The notes beneath the pieces are model-generated. The model saw nothing but the letters and a program-made list of their open reading frames with translations. It had not been told where the DNA came from and searched no databases. From an uncultured Methanobacteriaceae archaeon (GTDB lineage Archaea > Methanobacteriota > Methanobacteria > Methanobacteriales > Methanobacteriaceae): a stretch of DNA of 64,000 nucleotides. Within the stretch, counting starts at the first letter, position 1. The number at the start of each line of letters is the position of its first letter. Positions 29,847 through 40,184 of the stretch are shown here, piece by piece. Both the position numbers and the translations under genes were made by a program. Location of the stretch: assembly GCA_947259185.1 (NCBI GenBank), contig CAMYKT010000006.1, forward strand, positions 9,075 through 73,074, given 5' to 3'.

Positions 29847-30770
29847 TTAATCTTTAATCCCGCTTTCATGATCATAATTCTCTAACAATGCCACCATTAT
29901 AGATGAAGCTGTTAAATCAGCGGTAGTACCTGGATTGTATTTATTCTGGAATAATTTCTCATCAAAAATTTCCAGTTCCTGACAGCCCTCTGTGGTTAAT
30001 ATTCCTCCCTTATCTAATATATCCTTGGCCTCACAGGAAACCCCCCGGGATATATCCCTTCCATATTTACGGGAGATAAGGGTATCTGGAAAACGGGACA
30101 AAATAGTTAAAAAGGTCTGTACCGTGGCAGAGTTTATATTGTGAGACTTTTTTATTTTTTTAAAAACTCTAAATCCATATTCAAAGGTAACCGGCATTTT
30201 AGTGGTTAGTTCCCTGGCCAGTAAATCCCACCGGGCAGAAATCTCCAGTATCTGGAACATGTTAATATCTTTATCCAACAATTCCTGATGGGAATCTTCC
30301 CGGGTAACATCCAGATCATCCCTTTCGCCCATTCCCCCTGCATCAGCCAGATGAATGGCTTTATATAAATTTACAGCATCTTTAGGAGTAGTGTTAATCA
30401 GTAACAGGTGAATATTTTCCCTTAATTGGAGGAAACTATCACTCATGGCAGCTGCAGCAGAAATAGGGGCCAAAAGCATTACAATACCCAGATTGGTATT
30501 ATTCAAAACCCATTTATTTGTCTCCTGAACTGCCTCTAAAATTAATTTCCCCAGTCCCAGGGATGATAGGTCAGAGCCGGGGCTGAATTTTTCACCCTTT
30601 TTTGCTGCTTTTCTCAGGGTATCCCCGATAACCACTCCACTTATTAAAAAATCCTCAAATACCATATCATGAAAATCACGATTACGGTGAACATTTCCCG
30701 GCTTTGGGTGACCACTCACTTCTAAAACAGATGCTATCTGAGCAGCTTTGACAATATAATCCCTATCCAT
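29847..30770 (-). CDS. CitG-like triphosphoribosyl-dephospho-CoA synthase family
   Basis: The protein resembles CitG/MdcB, which make the prosthetic-group precursor of citrate or malonate lyase. The family stretches [13 protein letters not shown] near the N-terminus, a [11 protein letters not shown] acidic motif near residue 145 and [15 protein letters not shown] near the C-terminus are present. The methanogen homologues have no citrate lyase to serve, so the true reaction is unknown. ATG at 30770 with AGAGGT upstream is chosen; an upstream TTG would overlap hemB. It lies 14 bp after hemB. Confidence 0.8.
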   Translation of the reverse strand: MDRDYIVKAAQIASVLEVSGHPKPGNVHRNRDFHDMVFEDFLISGVVIGDTLRKAAKKGEKFSPGSDLSSLGLGKLILEAVQETNKWVLNNTNLGIVMLLAPISAAAAMSDSFLQLRENIHLLLINTTPKDAVNLYKAIHLADAGGMGERDDLDVTREDSHQELLDKDINMFQILEISARWDLLARELTTKMPVTFEYGFRVFKKIKKSHNINSATVQTFLTILSRFPDTLISRKYGRDISRGVSCEAKDILDKGGILTTEGCQELEIFDEKLFQNKYNPGTTADLTASSIMVALLENYDHESGIKD

Positions 30771-30783
30771 TATTAAACCTCTA

Positions 30784-31752
30784 TTATAATATTTCCAAAA
30801 ATTCAGGTGCAAAATGAGATATAATTAGATCTGCCCCGGCACGTTTTATAGAAAGTAAGGCCTCATATACAGCTTCTTCGGTGAGATATCCTGCTTCTAT
30901 TCCTGCTTTGAGCATGGAATATTCTCCACTTACATTGTAAGCAGCGGTGGGTACTTTGAATTCTTCTTTAATCATTTTTATAATGTCCAGGTAGGCCAGT
31001 GCCGGTTTAATCATTAATATATCTGCACCTTCCATTAAATCCAGTTCCGCCTCCCGGAGTGCTTCCCGGGTATTGGAAGGATTCATCTGATAGGTTTTTC
31101 TATCCCCAAAACAGGGCCCTGAGCATACGGCGTCCCGGAAGGGAGCGTAAAATGCAGAAGCATATTTAGCTGCATAGGACATGATTAAGGTATCTTCAAA
31201 TCCATTAAGGTCCAGCATTTCCCTTATGGCATCTACTCTTCCATCCATCATATCAGAAGGAGCCACCACATCTGACCCTGCTTCAGCATGACTTAAAGCA
31301 ATCTGAGCTAAATGTTCCAGGGTTTCATCATTAAGTATTTTTCCATCTTCCACAATCCCACAGTGGCCCTGGGTGGTGTACTGGCAAAGACAAACATCAG
31401 TCATTACCACCAGATCGGTTTCTTCTTTTAGAAGTTTTATGGATTTTTGTACAATTCCCTGGGGATCATGAGCTGAAGAACCAAAATCGTCCTTTATAAC
31501 CGGCAGACCAAATAATAATATTGATTTTAATCCTTTTTCTTCCAGAATTTTAGCCTCATCAACCATATCCTCCATGGCGTAACGTTTTTGTCCAGGCATA
31601 GTGTCAATTAATTCTACCTGGCCTTTTTTAAGCTCTTCTTTAACAAAAACAGGATAGATAAAGTTTTCAGGCACCAAACGGGTTTCCTGTAAAATGTCCC
31701 TTATTTGAGAATTTTTTCTAAGTCGGCGCATCCTGGTTATTGGAAATTCCAT
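30784..31752 (-). CDS. hemB: Porphobilinogen synthase (delta-aminolevulinic acid dehydratase)
   Basis: This enzyme condenses two aminolevulinates to porphobilinogen, the first pyrrole step toward F430, cobamide and sirohaem. The zinc-type cysteines lie in [14 protein letters not shown]. The two catalytic lysines are in [16 protein letters not shown] and [11 protein letters not shown]. The length of 322 residues is usual. It leads an operon with the CitG-like gene. Confidence 0.96.
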   Translation of the reverse strand: MEFPITRMRRLRKNSQIRDILQETRLVPENFIYPVFVKEELKKGQVELIDTMPGQKRYAMEDMVDEAKILEEKGLKSILLFGLPVIKDDFGSSAHDPQGIVQKSIKLLKEETDLVVMTDVCLCQYTTQGHCGIVEDGKILNDETLEHLAQIALSHAEAGSDVVAPSDMMDGRVDAIREMLDLNGFEDTLIMSYAAKYASAFYAPFRDAVCSGPCFGDRKTYQMNPSNTREALREAELDLMEGADILMIKPALAYLDIIKMIKEEFKVPTAAYNVSGEYSMLKAGIEAGYLTEEAVYEALLSIKRAGADLIISHFAPEFLEIL

Positions 31753-31919
31753 TTAATCACCTTATAATTTATTTAAATGATTTTGTTCTACTAAAATTTA
31801 ATAATAATAGCTTAATCCGATTTTTAATATTTGAAAACAGGATTGAATATATGGATTATTTAACTAAATATTATTAAAGTAGTCCTTAAATTTTTATATA
31901 TCTTTGTAATGTCCTGATC

Positions 31920-32777
31920 TTAATCTGACTCCACATCTACCAGTGACTGAACATGCTCAATTGAATTTTTAACTGCATCTGGTTTTATTTCAACCTGGAA
32001 AGCATCCCTATTACAAATTTCAGCACATCTACCACATCCCCTGCATTTTTCAGGGTCTCTTATGGCCTTATCATTTTTTAAAGTAATTGCTTCTACAAAA
32101 CAGATCGAAGAGGAACATTGACCGCAGCCATTGCATAGTTCTTCCTGGAACTTAATCTCTATGCCCCTCATAGGGACTATACTTTTAGCAATATTATCTG
32201 GAAGTTCCGGGGTCATCTTCCACAAACAACAACAGGAACAGCAATTGCAAATGGATAAAAGATCCTCTTTAGGCCCTGTATTTAACCAAACACTATCTAT
32301 TTTATTTCTACCAATAATATGGACCAGACCTGCCTTTTGGCATTTTTGCACGTGTTCTATAGCTTGTTTGGTGGAAACCCTTTTCCCTAATTTGGGAGAA
32401 ATCTTTAGAGCTCCCCGTCCTAAAAATAAACAACCCAGTTCATGGGGATAATTCTCACAACTGGTGGATACACGACAAATGCACTTATCCATAATAACAT
32501 GGTAACGTGATTTTAGTATTATTTCCTTTAATACTTGGCTGGGTAGTATTGTTTCTTTCTGGGGGATCTGAATATCCTGATTTATTTCCACTGCGGTGTA
32601 TTGTTTATTAAGGGTATTATCCCGGGGAATTACCAAAATATCGTCACCCTGAAAAAATAAAATATCAGCTGCCCGGGCCAGAGGAGGTAATTTTTTGCAG
32701 AGTTTTGACAGTTTAAAGCGGGATTTGAATGTTAATTTAATAATTAAAACACTGATATCTGAAAAATTAAGGGGCAT
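31920..32777 (-). CDS. Cysteine-rich protein with C-terminal 2x[4Fe-4S] ferredoxin domain
   Basis: The last ~70 residues form a two-cluster ferredoxin: [12 protein letters not shown] and [11 protein letters not shown]. Upstream is a further cysteine cluster, [10 protein letters not shown] near residue 178, plus CICR and [10 protein letters not shown] near 100-117, which suggests additional metal binding. No transmembrane segment is clear. The N-terminal 60 residues are basic and hydrophobic. It is probably an electron-transfer or metal-dependent protein in the cytoplasm; its partner is unknown. It stands alone, with about 1.5 kb of gene-poor DNA upstream. Confidence 0.7.
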   Translation of the reverse strand: MPLNFSDISVLIIKLTFKSRFKLSKLCKKLPPLARAADILFFQGDDILVIPRDNTLNKQYTAVEINQDIQIPQKETILPSQVLKEIILKSRYHVIMDKCICRVSTSCENYPHELGCLFLGRGALKISPKLGKRVSTKQAIEHVQKCQKAGLVHIIGRNKIDSVWLNTGPKEDLLSICNCCSCCCLWKMTPELPDNIAKSIVPMRGIEIKFQEELCNGCGQCSSSICFVEAITLKNDKAIRDPEKCRGCGRCAEICNRDAFQVEIKPDAVKNSIEHVQSLVDVESD

Positions 32778-33279
32778 CTACATTTTCTCCTTTTAAAGGG
32801 TTTTATAAAAGAATTAATATTTTTGTAATAGTATTGATTTTTTTAATTTATCTTTTTTATTATAAATTAATTTTAAGGATTTTATAAAATGTTTTACTAT
32901 TTGAGAGTTATTTCTACTCCCGATTAAGGCTTTAAATCTATTAATGAGATCATCTATGGTTTATATTATTAAAGGGGTGTAGATTATAGTGTTTTTATCA
33001 ATGTGTTTCCTATTTAAATAAGTACAATTATCCGTATATATTAATTTTTCAATAAGATTGTTTTAATAACCAGAACAAGCTTTTAAGACGTGTTTAATTT
33101 TTTATTTTAATATAAACTCCATTCCCTGATTTTTTATATTATAAAAATGATAGATAGTCTGTAATAAGAAATAAAACTCTGTCATAATATCCTGCTAAAA
33201 TAATCTACTTAGAGTATATGAAAAAATAAAATAAAAAGGGAATCATTAATATTCAATATGATTCCTTAATTTATAGATT
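32778..33279. other. Gene-poor AT-rich stretch
   Basis: About 500 bp with no supported open frame, RNA gene or long repeat. It should contain the promoter of the ferredoxin-type gene near its left end. Confidence 0.3.
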
Positions 33280-33620
33280 TTATACTTTTAAGACTTTTTC
33301 AGGTAAAATTCCTGAATGTACTGCTGTTCCCAACATTAAAGATATTACTGCACAGTAAACCATGAATGTCACATCAATAATTGTTGAAGGTGGTATTTGG
33401 GTTATGACCCATATTATGGCCAGTACAATAACTACGGCTCCAAATAGCATGTACAAAATTGCAGTTTTATGGTCTAAGAAAGCATCTAATACAAATACTG
33501 CTACAAGTAGCAGTGAGAATATAGTAATAGAATTTGGTCATTCATAATAAATTCTAAAGCTATTAAAGGAGACATGACCAATCCAAGTGTTAAAGATACT
33601 TTATTTGAAATTTTCTTAAT
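33280..33620 (-). pseudogene. Decayed small membrane protein gene
   Basis: On the minus strand a good ribosome site GAGGTGATAAA is followed by ATT (33620-33618) and then KKISNKVSLTLGLVMSPLIA. The frame fails at about 33536. A second frame continues as SITIFSLLLVAVFVLDAFLD and ends with VHSGILPEKVLKV at the TAA 33282-33280. Adding one base in the GG run at 33536-33537 joins them into a protein of about 113 residues with three or four membrane helices. The start codon and the frame are both abnormal, so the gene is probably dead, unless these are sequence errors. Family unknown. Confidence 0.7.
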
Positions 33621-34254
33621 TTTATCACCTCAATATTATATTATTACATAAGTGTAATAAAATATTATACATTCTCATTAATATATTTTTTCATTTAAGT
33701 ATGATAATCCTGATTAAAGAAATTTATATTTTTAATCAGGAAAATATGCCACATTTTCTGGAAAGATTGCAGAAACCATGTAACCGATAAAAAGTTAATT
33801 AGAAAATTCAGGAGGAATCTATTAAAAAGGTAATAGTTTTTTAACACAAAGACCATCCCTGAGAGAATGAATGCGGATTTAATTCTACATCAAAGAGATC
33901 AATTTTCTGGTTAATTATCCCTTCAGCCTCCTATTAACCATCCCCATGGATAAAGGGTATTTTCCCTAAGAAGTTTTTAATATTTCAAAAAAATGAAACC
34001 CCCTGATAAGTTACCCGGGAAGTAGTGTATGATGCCGGAAATATAAATCCATCCCTGGACCAGGGGATGCCCTAGAATCTTAAACTGGATAAAAAAACTG
34101 AATAAAACTGAAAAGGATTAATATATTATTATTTACACTTTAAATGGATTAAAAAATACCCCAATCCAATATATTATCCATAAATATAACAAAATCCCTG
34201 AAACGCATAAAAAAACTCTTTTACAGTAGATTCCATGGTGATTAATTATAAATT
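33621..34254. other. Gene-poor stretch between pseudogene and glycosylase gene
   Basis: No intact gene is seen in about 630 bp. A 10-bp inverted repeat occupies 33709-33740. From about 33850 to 34080 the base composition is richer in G and C than the flanks and short open runs exist on the minus strand, but they are interrupted by stops and not recognised. Confidence 0.35.
33709..33740. repeat. 10-bp perfect inverted repeat
   Basis: CCTGATTAAA at 33709-33718 and TTTAATCAGG at 33731-33740 are exact inverted copies separated by 12 bp. It lies about 90 bp before the start of the decayed membrane gene. It could be an operator or a hairpin; no neighbouring intact gene claims it. Confidence 0.6.
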
Positions 34255-34974
34255 CTATTTATTTATCTTGAACTCCTGGAGGGCTTCATCGTTATATGGT
34301 TTTTTAATGTAGTGCCTTTTAGCATGTTCCACAATAAGTGCATGGTATTCCTGGAAAAGAGGCACATCTTCAGGTAAATTTAATTCAAATAGTTCTTTAA
34401 CTTGCTTATATTTTGCTTTTTGATTAATAAAGTCCAGATGATGAAATATACGTCGGGTATATGCGTCCACCACAAATTCAGGTTTATGGTAAGCATATAA
34501 TAAAATAGAATCTGCGGTTTCCTCCCCCACCCCTTTTATAGCTAAGATTTCTTTTCTTTGGGGAGTGCGTCCTTCTAATTTTATAAAAAATTCCGTTATA
34601 TTTCTTAGATAATTTGCCTTCTGATTAAAAAATCCAGCACATCTTATGGTCTCTTTCAAATCACTATCACTTAATTGAAGTATTTTTTCAGGATCAATAC
34701 CTGTTTTATCATTTAATTTTAATAAAGCCTGTTCAGCTAATTTCCAGTTAGTATTCTGAACCAGAATAGCCCCTAACATAATCTCGTAAATCTGTTTATT
34801 ATTTTCAGGAAGATCATAATTACCAGGATGATACCCCTGCATAGAACCGGTTTTGGTGGGAGGGAAACCTTCATAATTTATAAATGGCCACCAGCCCTGG
34901 GGCCCATATAAAGAGAGTAATCTTTCATAGATATCCATTAAGATAAAAGAATTGGCTATTTTCAAATCTTTCAT
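34255..34974 (-). CDS. Endonuclease III-like DNA glycosylase (COG2231, MagIII-like)
   Basis: This HhH-GPD protein is related to Helicobacter MagIII, a 3-methyladenine glycosylase. The HhH hairpin is [19 protein letters not shown] near residue 145, followed by the conserved catalytic Asp in [11 protein letters not shown]. The lysine of bifunctional endonuclease III is replaced by Glu in GVGEETAD, so it should be a monofunctional glycosylase. No C-terminal [4Fe-4S] cysteines are present. The 239-residue length fits. Substrate is inferred from the relative only. Confidence 0.82.
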   Translation of the reverse strand: MKDLKIANSFILMDIYERLLSLYGPQGWWPFINYEGFPPTKTGSMQGYHPGNYDLPENNKQIYEIMLGAILVQNTNWKLAEQALLKLNDKTGIDPEKILQLSDSDLKETIRCAGFFNQKANYLRNITEFFIKLEGRTPQRKEILAIKGVGEETADSILLYAYHKPEFVVDAYTRRIFHHLDFINQKAKYKQVKELFELNLPEDVPLFQEYHALIVEHAKRHYIKKPYNDEALQEFKINK

Positions 34975-35461
34975 AAGTTATCACTCATCGTAAATTCACT
35001 TATTCTGGTTCTTATTAATTCAGCGTGCATAAAAATTGAGAGGTATTCTGCTCCCAGTGCCTTAGAGTCAAATCATATTATTTTATAGTATAAGAAAGTC
35101 CAATTGGGAGGCATCTGAAAATAAAATCAGTACCAGGACCAGTTCCGCCACGATAAGCATGTAAAAGAATGAATCCTGGAAATCAAGTCTGGTAAAAATA
35201 ATAATCCGACTATTAATCCGGTTACCACCAAAAACATCAAGTGATAGAATTATTTTCCAGTTTTCTAGAAAATTGGGCAAAGATAAAAATTACCATTTAA
35301 GAAAAATATCATCTCCAGCATGGGAATCAGACTTTATAATTTTAATAATAATGATGGATATATAAGAATTATGGATTATTTGAATTTATAATCAAATAAA
35401 GTTAATTGATTTACTTTAAACTACTTTAAATGGACTATAAAATTAAATGGGAGTATTAAAA
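34975..35461. other. Intergenic region with possible membrane-gene remnant
   Basis: No intact gene is supported. On the minus strand at about 35083-35310 pieces of hydrophobic sequence occur in different frames (for example MFLVVTGLIVGLLFLPDL and FFYMLIVAELVLVLILF), which together look like a decayed small membrane protein. A 65-codon open frame at 35083-35280 covers part of it. The right end must hold the aroC promoter. Confidence 0.35.
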
Positions 35462-36562
35462 ATGGCAGGAAACACCACCGGTAAAATGTTCGCCGTGACC
35501 ACCTTTGGATCCAGCCACGGTAGAGCTTTAGGTGCTGTGGTTGATGGATGCCCGGCAGGGCTGGAATTAAGTAAAGAAGATATACAGGTAGAATTAAATA
35601 AAAGAAGACCGGGTAGCAGTCATTTAAGCACCCCACGAGCTGAAAAGGATCAGTTGGAAATTTTATCCGGGGTATTTGAAGGCCTGACCGATGGAACTCC
35701 TATTGCCGCGGTGGTATATAATAAGGATGCAGATTCATCTGCCTATGAAAATCTCAAAAACAAGCCTCGTCCCGGGCATGGTGATTACTGCTGGATAAGT
35801 CGCTATGGCCATTATGACTACCGGGGAGGAGGTAGGGGGAGTGGCCGTAATACTATCGGTCATGTTATTGGTGGAAGTATTGCTAAAAAACTGCTGGATA
35901 AATTGAGTATTAAAGTGGTGGCCCATGTAACACAGGTAGGTAATGTTAAAGCCCATACCGTGAATTTAAATTTAATTGAAGAATATTCTAGCCTGAATCC
36001 CGTTAGATGTGCTGATTCCCAGGCAGCCCTGAAAATGGAAAAAGCCATACTTGATTCTAAATCAAAAGGAGATTCCCTGGGGGGTGTGGTGGAAATTATT
36101 GCCCAGGGAGTTCCTGCCGGTTTAGGTGAGCCGGTTTTTGATAAACTGGATGGTGACTTATCCCGGGCATTAATGAACATAGGATCAGTGAAAGGTGTGG
36201 AAATAGGATTCGGATTTAAAGTAGCAGAATATACTGCTTCAGCCATTAATGACGAGTTTTATATGGAAAGGGATGAAGTTAAAACCACCACCAATACCTC
36301 CGGAGGTATACTTGGAGGGATGTCCAGTGGAATGCCCATTATAATGCGCATGGCAGTTAAACCCACTCCTTCCATATCTATGGTACAGAAAACAGTTAAT
36401 CTGGATAAAAAAGAAGAAACTGAAATTGAAATTAAAGGAAGACATGATCCCTGTATCTGCCCCCGTATGGTTCCTGTGGCTGAATCTGCAGTGGCCATGG
36501 TTTTAACTGATCATATGATAAGAAGTGGATATATACATCCCACCCGGTTAGAAACATTTTAA
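35462..36562 (+). CDS. aroC: Chorismate synthase
   Basis: This FMN-dependent enzyme makes chorismate from EPSP, the last shared step to aromatic amino acids. The N-terminus is [14 protein letters not shown], with the signature [12 protein letters not shown] and a C-terminal region containing [12 protein letters not shown] at 35462 is chosen because GGGAG lies 8 bp before it and because the family begins MAGN; the ATG at 35447 would place that site inside the gene. The protein has 366 residues. aroA is also in the window, 16 kb away, on the other strand. Confidence 0.96.
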   Translation: MAGNTTGKMFAVTTFGSSHGRALGAVVDGCPAGLELSKEDIQVELNKRRPGSSHLSTPRAEKDQLEILSGVFEGLTDGTPIAAVVYNKDADSSAYENLKNKPRPGHGDYCWISRYGHYDYRGGGRGSGRNTIGHVIGGSIAKKLLDKLSIKVVAHVTQVGNVKAHTVNLNLIEEYSSLNPVRCADSQAALKMEKAILDSKSKGDSLGGVVEIIAQGVPAGLGEPVFDKLDGDLSRALMNIGSVKGVEIGFGFKVAEYTASAINDEFYMERDEVKTTTNTSGGILGGMSSGMPIIMRMAVKPTPSISMVQKTVNLDKKEETEIEIKGRHDPCICPRMVPVAESAVAMVLTDHMIRSGYIHPTRLETF

Positions 36563-36663
36563 TAATAATATTTTTTATAAAAATAAACTAAGGGAAGAGT
36601 AATATCCTCTAAATTAGCAATATAACTTATAAATAAAGATAGGTATTTAAAAAGGGAGGAAAA

Positions 36664-37368
36664 ATGTATCTTGAAGATTTAAAAAGAGAATTTAAAGCAA
36701 CATTACGCTCCCTTTCACCGGCAATAATCTTGATTTTAATTTTCCAGGTGTTTTTAATTAAGATGCCCTGGATGGAATTTTTGCAGGTGGCTATGGGACT
36801 TTTATCAACTATTTTAGGATTTACTCTTTTTGTACAGGGGGCTAAAAGAGGATTACTTCCTTTAGGAGAGAATATGGGATCTTCTTTTATAGAAAAAAGA
36901 GCATTCATTATGATAATGCTATTTGGTTTTCTATTAGGTCTGACCCTGACCCTGGCCGAGCCAGATGTAAGGCTGGTAGCCTTTCAAATAACTCAGATAA
37001 CACTTCTGAATATAAGTCAAAATGAATTAATCTATGTAACTGCCCTGGGTCTGGGTTTTTTTACCACCCTGGCTATCTTAAGGAGCATGGTAGATTTCCC
37101 CATGATATACATTCTGATACCAGGTTATGGTGCTGCCATAGTCCTCTCCATATTAACAGCAGATGAATTCATAGCCAAAGCCTTTGATCTGGGGGCTGTG
37201 ACCACCGGACCCATGACCGTGCCCTTCCTTATCGCTATAGGTGTAGGTATTGCTTCAGTATTAGGTGGAAGGGATAGGTTAGAATCTGGTTTTGGAATTA
37301 TGGCTATTGGATCAATTGGTCCGGTACTGGCCATATTAATCTGGAGCTTAATTAGAGGGGGGATTTAA
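36664..37368 (+). CDS. DUF1538 membrane protein, first of a pair (UmpA/B type)
   Basis: This polytopic protein has about seven hydrophobic helices and belongs to DUF1538. The family signature is visible as FVQGAKRGLLPLGENMGS and FDLGAVTTGPMTVPF near the C-terminal third. In Halomonas a pair of such proteins (UmpAB) was reported to act as a two-component Na+/H+ antiporter. The stop overlaps the start of the second copy by one base. GGGAGG lies 4 bp before the ATG. A P-II-like gene follows the pair, suggesting regulated transport. Confidence 0.82.
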   Translation: MYLEDLKREFKATLRSLSPAIILILIFQVFLIKMPWMEFLQVAMGLLSTILGFTLFVQGAKRGLLPLGENMGSSFIEKRAFIMIMLFGFLLGLTLTLAEPDVRLVAFQITQITLLNISQNELIYVTALGLGFFTTLAILRSMVDFPMIYILIPGYGAAIVLSILTADEFIAKAFDLGAVTTGPMTVPFLIAIGVGIASVLGGRDRLESGFGIMAIGSIGPVLAILIWSLIRGGI

Positions 37369-38081
37369 TGGATCCTCTGGGTGCTCTGGAAATTTTTAAA
37401 GAAGTGGTAGAGGCCATATTACCGGTATTGATACTGTTTTTCATTTTTCAGGTTTTAATTTTAAGAAAAATTCCCCAAAATATAATGGAACTATTATCTG
37501 GAGTCTTTATGACCATAATTGGGTTTTTCTTCTTTTTCTGGGGAGCGAAGCTCAGTTTGATACCTATGGGTACTCTGATTGGAAATTATCTATCTGGAGT
37601 TAATTATGCATGGGTAATTATATTTACTTTTATTGTGGGAATATTTTCTATTTTAGCCGAACCTGCTGTTAATGTATTTGTTTACGAAGTAGAGAAAGTT
37701 TCATCGGGATATCTTAGAAAAAATCTGATGATATTAAGTATCGCCCTGGGTGTGGGTTTCGCCCTATTTTTTTCGGCTTTGAGGATTTATCTGGAGATTC
37801 CTCTGGCCCTGATTCTAATCCCCGGGTATGTGCTGATATTGTGCCTGGTTATTTTTACACCTAAAGACTTCATCCCTATTGCCTTTGATTCCGGGGCAGT
37901 GGCCACCGGACCAATGGTAGTTACCTTTGCCCTGCCTATTATGACCAGCATTGCCATTGGATTGAAGGGGGAGGATTCTGGACTACTGGGCCTGGGTACG
38001 GTGGGTCTGGTGGCCATGTTTCCCATAATATTCATTCTGGTTTTAGGAATTATTTTAAAAAAGAGGGAAAAAGATGAATAA
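37368..38081 (+). CDS. DUF1538 membrane protein, second of a pair
   Basis: A paralogue of the preceding gene, with the same layout: FFWGAKLSLIPMGTLIGN and FDSGAVATGPMVVTF correspond position by position to the motifs of its neighbour. It has about seven membrane helices in 237 residues. The start overlaps the previous stop (TAATG), so the two are translated together and probably form a heterodimer. Transport substrate in archaea is unknown. Confidence 0.82.
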   Translation: MDPLGALEIFKEVVEAILPVLILFFIFQVLILRKIPQNIMELLSGVFMTIIGFFFFFWGAKLSLIPMGTLIGNYLSGVNYAWVIIFTFIVGIFSILAEPAVNVFVYEVEKVSSGYLRKNLMILSIALGVGFALFFSALRIYLEIPLALILIPGYVLILCLVIFTPKDFIPIAFDSGAVATGPMVVTFALPIMTSIAIGLKGEDSGLLGLGTVGLVAMFPIIFILVLGIILKKREKDE

Positions 38082-38105
38082 AACTATTTTAAAGGAGGAA
38101 ATATT

Positions 38106-38441
38106 ATGAGTACTTGTTCTGGATTTAAACTAATATACGCTATTGTGGAAGCCGGACGTGGAAGTTACATCATGAAGATTGCCCGTAAAGCAGGGGCAGA
38201 AGGGGGTACCATCTATTTTGGTCGTGGTACCAGCATTCATGAGCACGGAAAATTTTTAGGGATGCCAATTGAGCCGGAAAAAGAAGTGGTGATGATATTG
38301 ATTAAAGATGCACTGGTTAATATGGTATTTGAATCCGTGGTAGAAGAGGGTAAACTGGAAACACCAGGAAAAGGAATAGCATTTATACTTGATGTTTCTC
38401 GAGTGGCGGGAATCTGTCATCTCCTGGAAGAAGAAGACTGA
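38106..38441 (+). CDS. P-II family-like regulatory protein
   Basis: This 111-residue protein has the ferredoxin-like core of P-II proteins: a first strand KLIYAIVEAGRG, a helix IMKIARKAG, the B-loop-like GKGIAFILDVSRV and the C-terminal segment. The T-loop is short (GTIYFGRGTSIHEHGKF), so it is not a classical GlnB/GlnK. AAAGGAGG lies just before the ATG. It directly follows the DUF1538 pair and likely binds it in response to a nucleotide or metabolite, by analogy with GlnK and AmtB. Confidence 0.8.
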   Translation: MSTCSGFKLIYAIVEAGRGSYIMKIARKAGAEGGTIYFGRGTSIHEHGKFLGMPIEPEKEVVMILIKDALVNMVFESVVEEGKLETPGKGIAFILDVSRVAGICHLLEEED

Positions 38442-38472
38442 TTTAAATTAACATAGCATGGGGGAAGTTTAA

Positions 38473-38946
38473 TTGCCCGAATCACCGGATAAAAATGTAG
38501 AAAATTTCTTTAAAAATATATTCAGAGATAAAGAAGAAAAAAAAACAGATTTTGTAGTGGCCATTATAGTAAATATAATCATATGGTATATTGCCAATAA
38601 TCTACTAAACTGGAATATTTCATTCATTACCTCTGAATTTAGTCAGGTACTGGATATTCTGAATGTTTTAATCCTGAGTACCATTGGGGCCAATATAATA
38701 TTCCTGGCCTATTACCGTGGCTGGCTACATAATCTTTTAAAAATAATATTGAATGTTTTAGGATTACTGGTGGCCAGTGCTTTTTATCAGGTATTCCCCT
38801 TCTCATTTAGCCAGGAAATATATACCTGGGGCGTTTTACTGGCATTAATCCTGGCCATGGTAGTCTATATCATAATGATTTTTATAGAGTCTATAAAATT
38901 CATTTTAAACCACGTGTTGAAGAAGAATTATCAAAAATGCATTTAA
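38473..38946 (+). CDS. Four-helix membrane protein of unknown function
   Basis: No family is recognised. Four hydrophobic helices lie at about 27-45, 57-77, 90-108 and 118-140, with a charged N-terminal region. The start is TTG at 38473, supported by GGGGGAAG about 5 bp upstream. It is 31 bp after the P-II-like gene and is therefore likely part of the DUF1538 operon, so it may be an accessory subunit. Confidence 0.65.
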   Translation: MPESPDKNVENFFKNIFRDKEEKKTDFVVAIIVNIIIWYIANNLLNWNISFITSEFSQVLDILNVLILSTIGANIIFLAYYRGWLHNLLKIILNVLGLLVASAFYQVFPFSFSQEIYTWGVLLALILAMVVYIIMIFIESIKFILNHVLKKNYQKCI

Positions 38947-38955
38947 ATATTTAAA

Positions 38956-39159
38956 CTAATTTAAATCATTTATTACTTCTTTAACCCTTCCCACCTGTCC
39001 ATCTTCAAGCCTGACCTTAATACCATGAGGGTGGAACGCAGAGCGTGTTAATAAATCTTTAACAATACCCCTGGTAGTTTTACCTGATCTTTGATCTTTT
39101 TTAAGTACAATATCCACCATAGAGCCTTTTTTTATATCTTTTCTATAATTTCCTTTCAT
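38956..39159 (-). CDS. YwbE family (DUF2196) protein
   Basis: This small basic protein has the YwbE pattern: GSMVDIVLKKDQRSGKTTRG and HPHGIKVRLEDGQVGRV. Such proteins have an SH3-like fold and unknown role. ATG at 39159 with AGGGT upstream gives 67 residues, close to the family size; a TTG 33 bp earlier would add a hydrophobic extension unlike the family. It converges with the membrane gene to the left. Confidence 0.82.
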   Translation of the reverse strand: MKGNYRKDIKKGSMVDIVLKKDQRSGKTTRGIVKDLLTRSAFHPHGIKVRLEDGQVGRVKEVINDLN

Positions 39160-39353
39160 TTTTTTACCCTGATTAAAATATTTAAGAAGCAATGGTTATT
39201 TAAGAGTTAATGTTAATAAAATAATTTCTAATTTTATGGGGCATAATATTTTAATAAAATAGATCTAAAGATAGCGTAGATAGACTTATAAGTTAGGCAA
39301 CAATTAATATGTCCTATTAAAATTACCCGGTATAAATTAAATCAGGGAAAAAA

Positions 39354-40160
39354 ATGAAAAAAAGCAAATTAATTTTAATTCTCTTATTTTTAGGGGTCCT
39401 ATTATCTTACCTGTACACCGAAACTTACTGGGTGGAAACTAAAGAAGTGGTTATTGAATCCAGGGACATCCCCCCTGAATTTGATGGTAAAAGAATAGTA
39501 TTTATAACGGATATCCATGCTGGTCCCGATTTCTCCCCAGAAAGAGTGGATGGGGTGGTAGAAAAAGTTAATAGCCTGGAACCCGACCTCATTTTACTGG
39601 GAGGAGATTATATTGACCGGGAATATGAGTATGTTTCCCCAGTTTTTGACTCTATGGAAAAGTTAAGTGCTCCTATGGGAGTTTATGGGGTTTTAGGTAA
39701 TAATGATCCCCAGTATTTAACTTTAAAAACATTTGATGAATCATCCCTCAATTATATTGGTAATACTGGTGAATGGATCCAAATAAATGATTCACGTATC
39801 CGTGTTGCAGGGGTAGGAGACTTCAATAATGGTCAGCAATTAATAGACCGGGCTCTGGGTGATGCTGCTGCAGAAGACTTTGTTATTTTATTAAGTCATA
39901 ATCCTGACTATTTTCCAGAGCTGGATCACTCCATGGTGGATCTGGTTCTTGCAGGGCATACCCACGGAGGACAGGTCACCTTTTTTGGTTTATGGGCACC
40001 GGTTATGCGCACCATATATGGACAAAAGTACATTACAGGAGTAATTGAAGAAAATAAAAGCACCATGATAGTTAGTAATGGTTTAGGTACTGTAATATTA
40101 CCTATAAGATTTTTTGCAAAGCCCCAGATACATGTGATTGAATTGAAGTCAGTTAATTGA
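39354..40160 (+). CDS. Membrane-anchored metallophosphoesterase (YkuE-like)
   Basis: This calcineurin-type phosphoesterase has one N-terminal membrane helix (about 4-22), so its catalytic domain lies outside or at the membrane. The metal motifs are complete: TDIHAG, GGDYID, GNND, LSHNPD and AGHTHGGQ. It resembles Bacillus YkuE and LpxH-like enzymes, but the substrate is unknown. The 268-residue length is normal. It converges with the tRNA-Thr gene. Confidence 0.88.
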   Translation: MKKSKLILILLFLGVLLSYLYTETYWVETKEVVIESRDIPPEFDGKRIVFITDIHAGPDFSPERVDGVVEKVNSLEPDLILLGGDYIDREYEYVSPVFDSMEKLSAPMGVYGVLGNNDPQYLTLKTFDESSLNYIGNTGEWIQINDSRIRVAGVGDFNNGQQLIDRALGDAAAEDFVILLSHNPDYFPELDHSMVDLVLAGHTHGGQVTFFGLWAPVMRTIYGQKYITGVIEENKSTMIVSNGLGTVILPIRFFAKPQIHVIELKSVN

Positions 40161-40184
40161 TTAAAAAGTTTAAAAATAAAAATA

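Noticed and set aside
33362..33547. Plus-strand 61-codon open frame
   Set aside because: It lies opposite the decayed membrane gene, whose minus-strand translation has clear membrane helices and a ribosome site, while this one has no ribosome site.
32778..34254. Mobile element or integrated island in the gene-poor stretch
   Set aside because: No transposase, integrase, tRNA attachment site or terminal repeats are visible; only decayed membrane-gene sequence and one short inverted repeat are seen.
35083..35280. 65-codon minus-strand open frame as a real gene
   Set aside because: There is no ribosome site, and neighbouring hydrophobic sequence continues in other frames, so a remnant is more likely than an intact gene.
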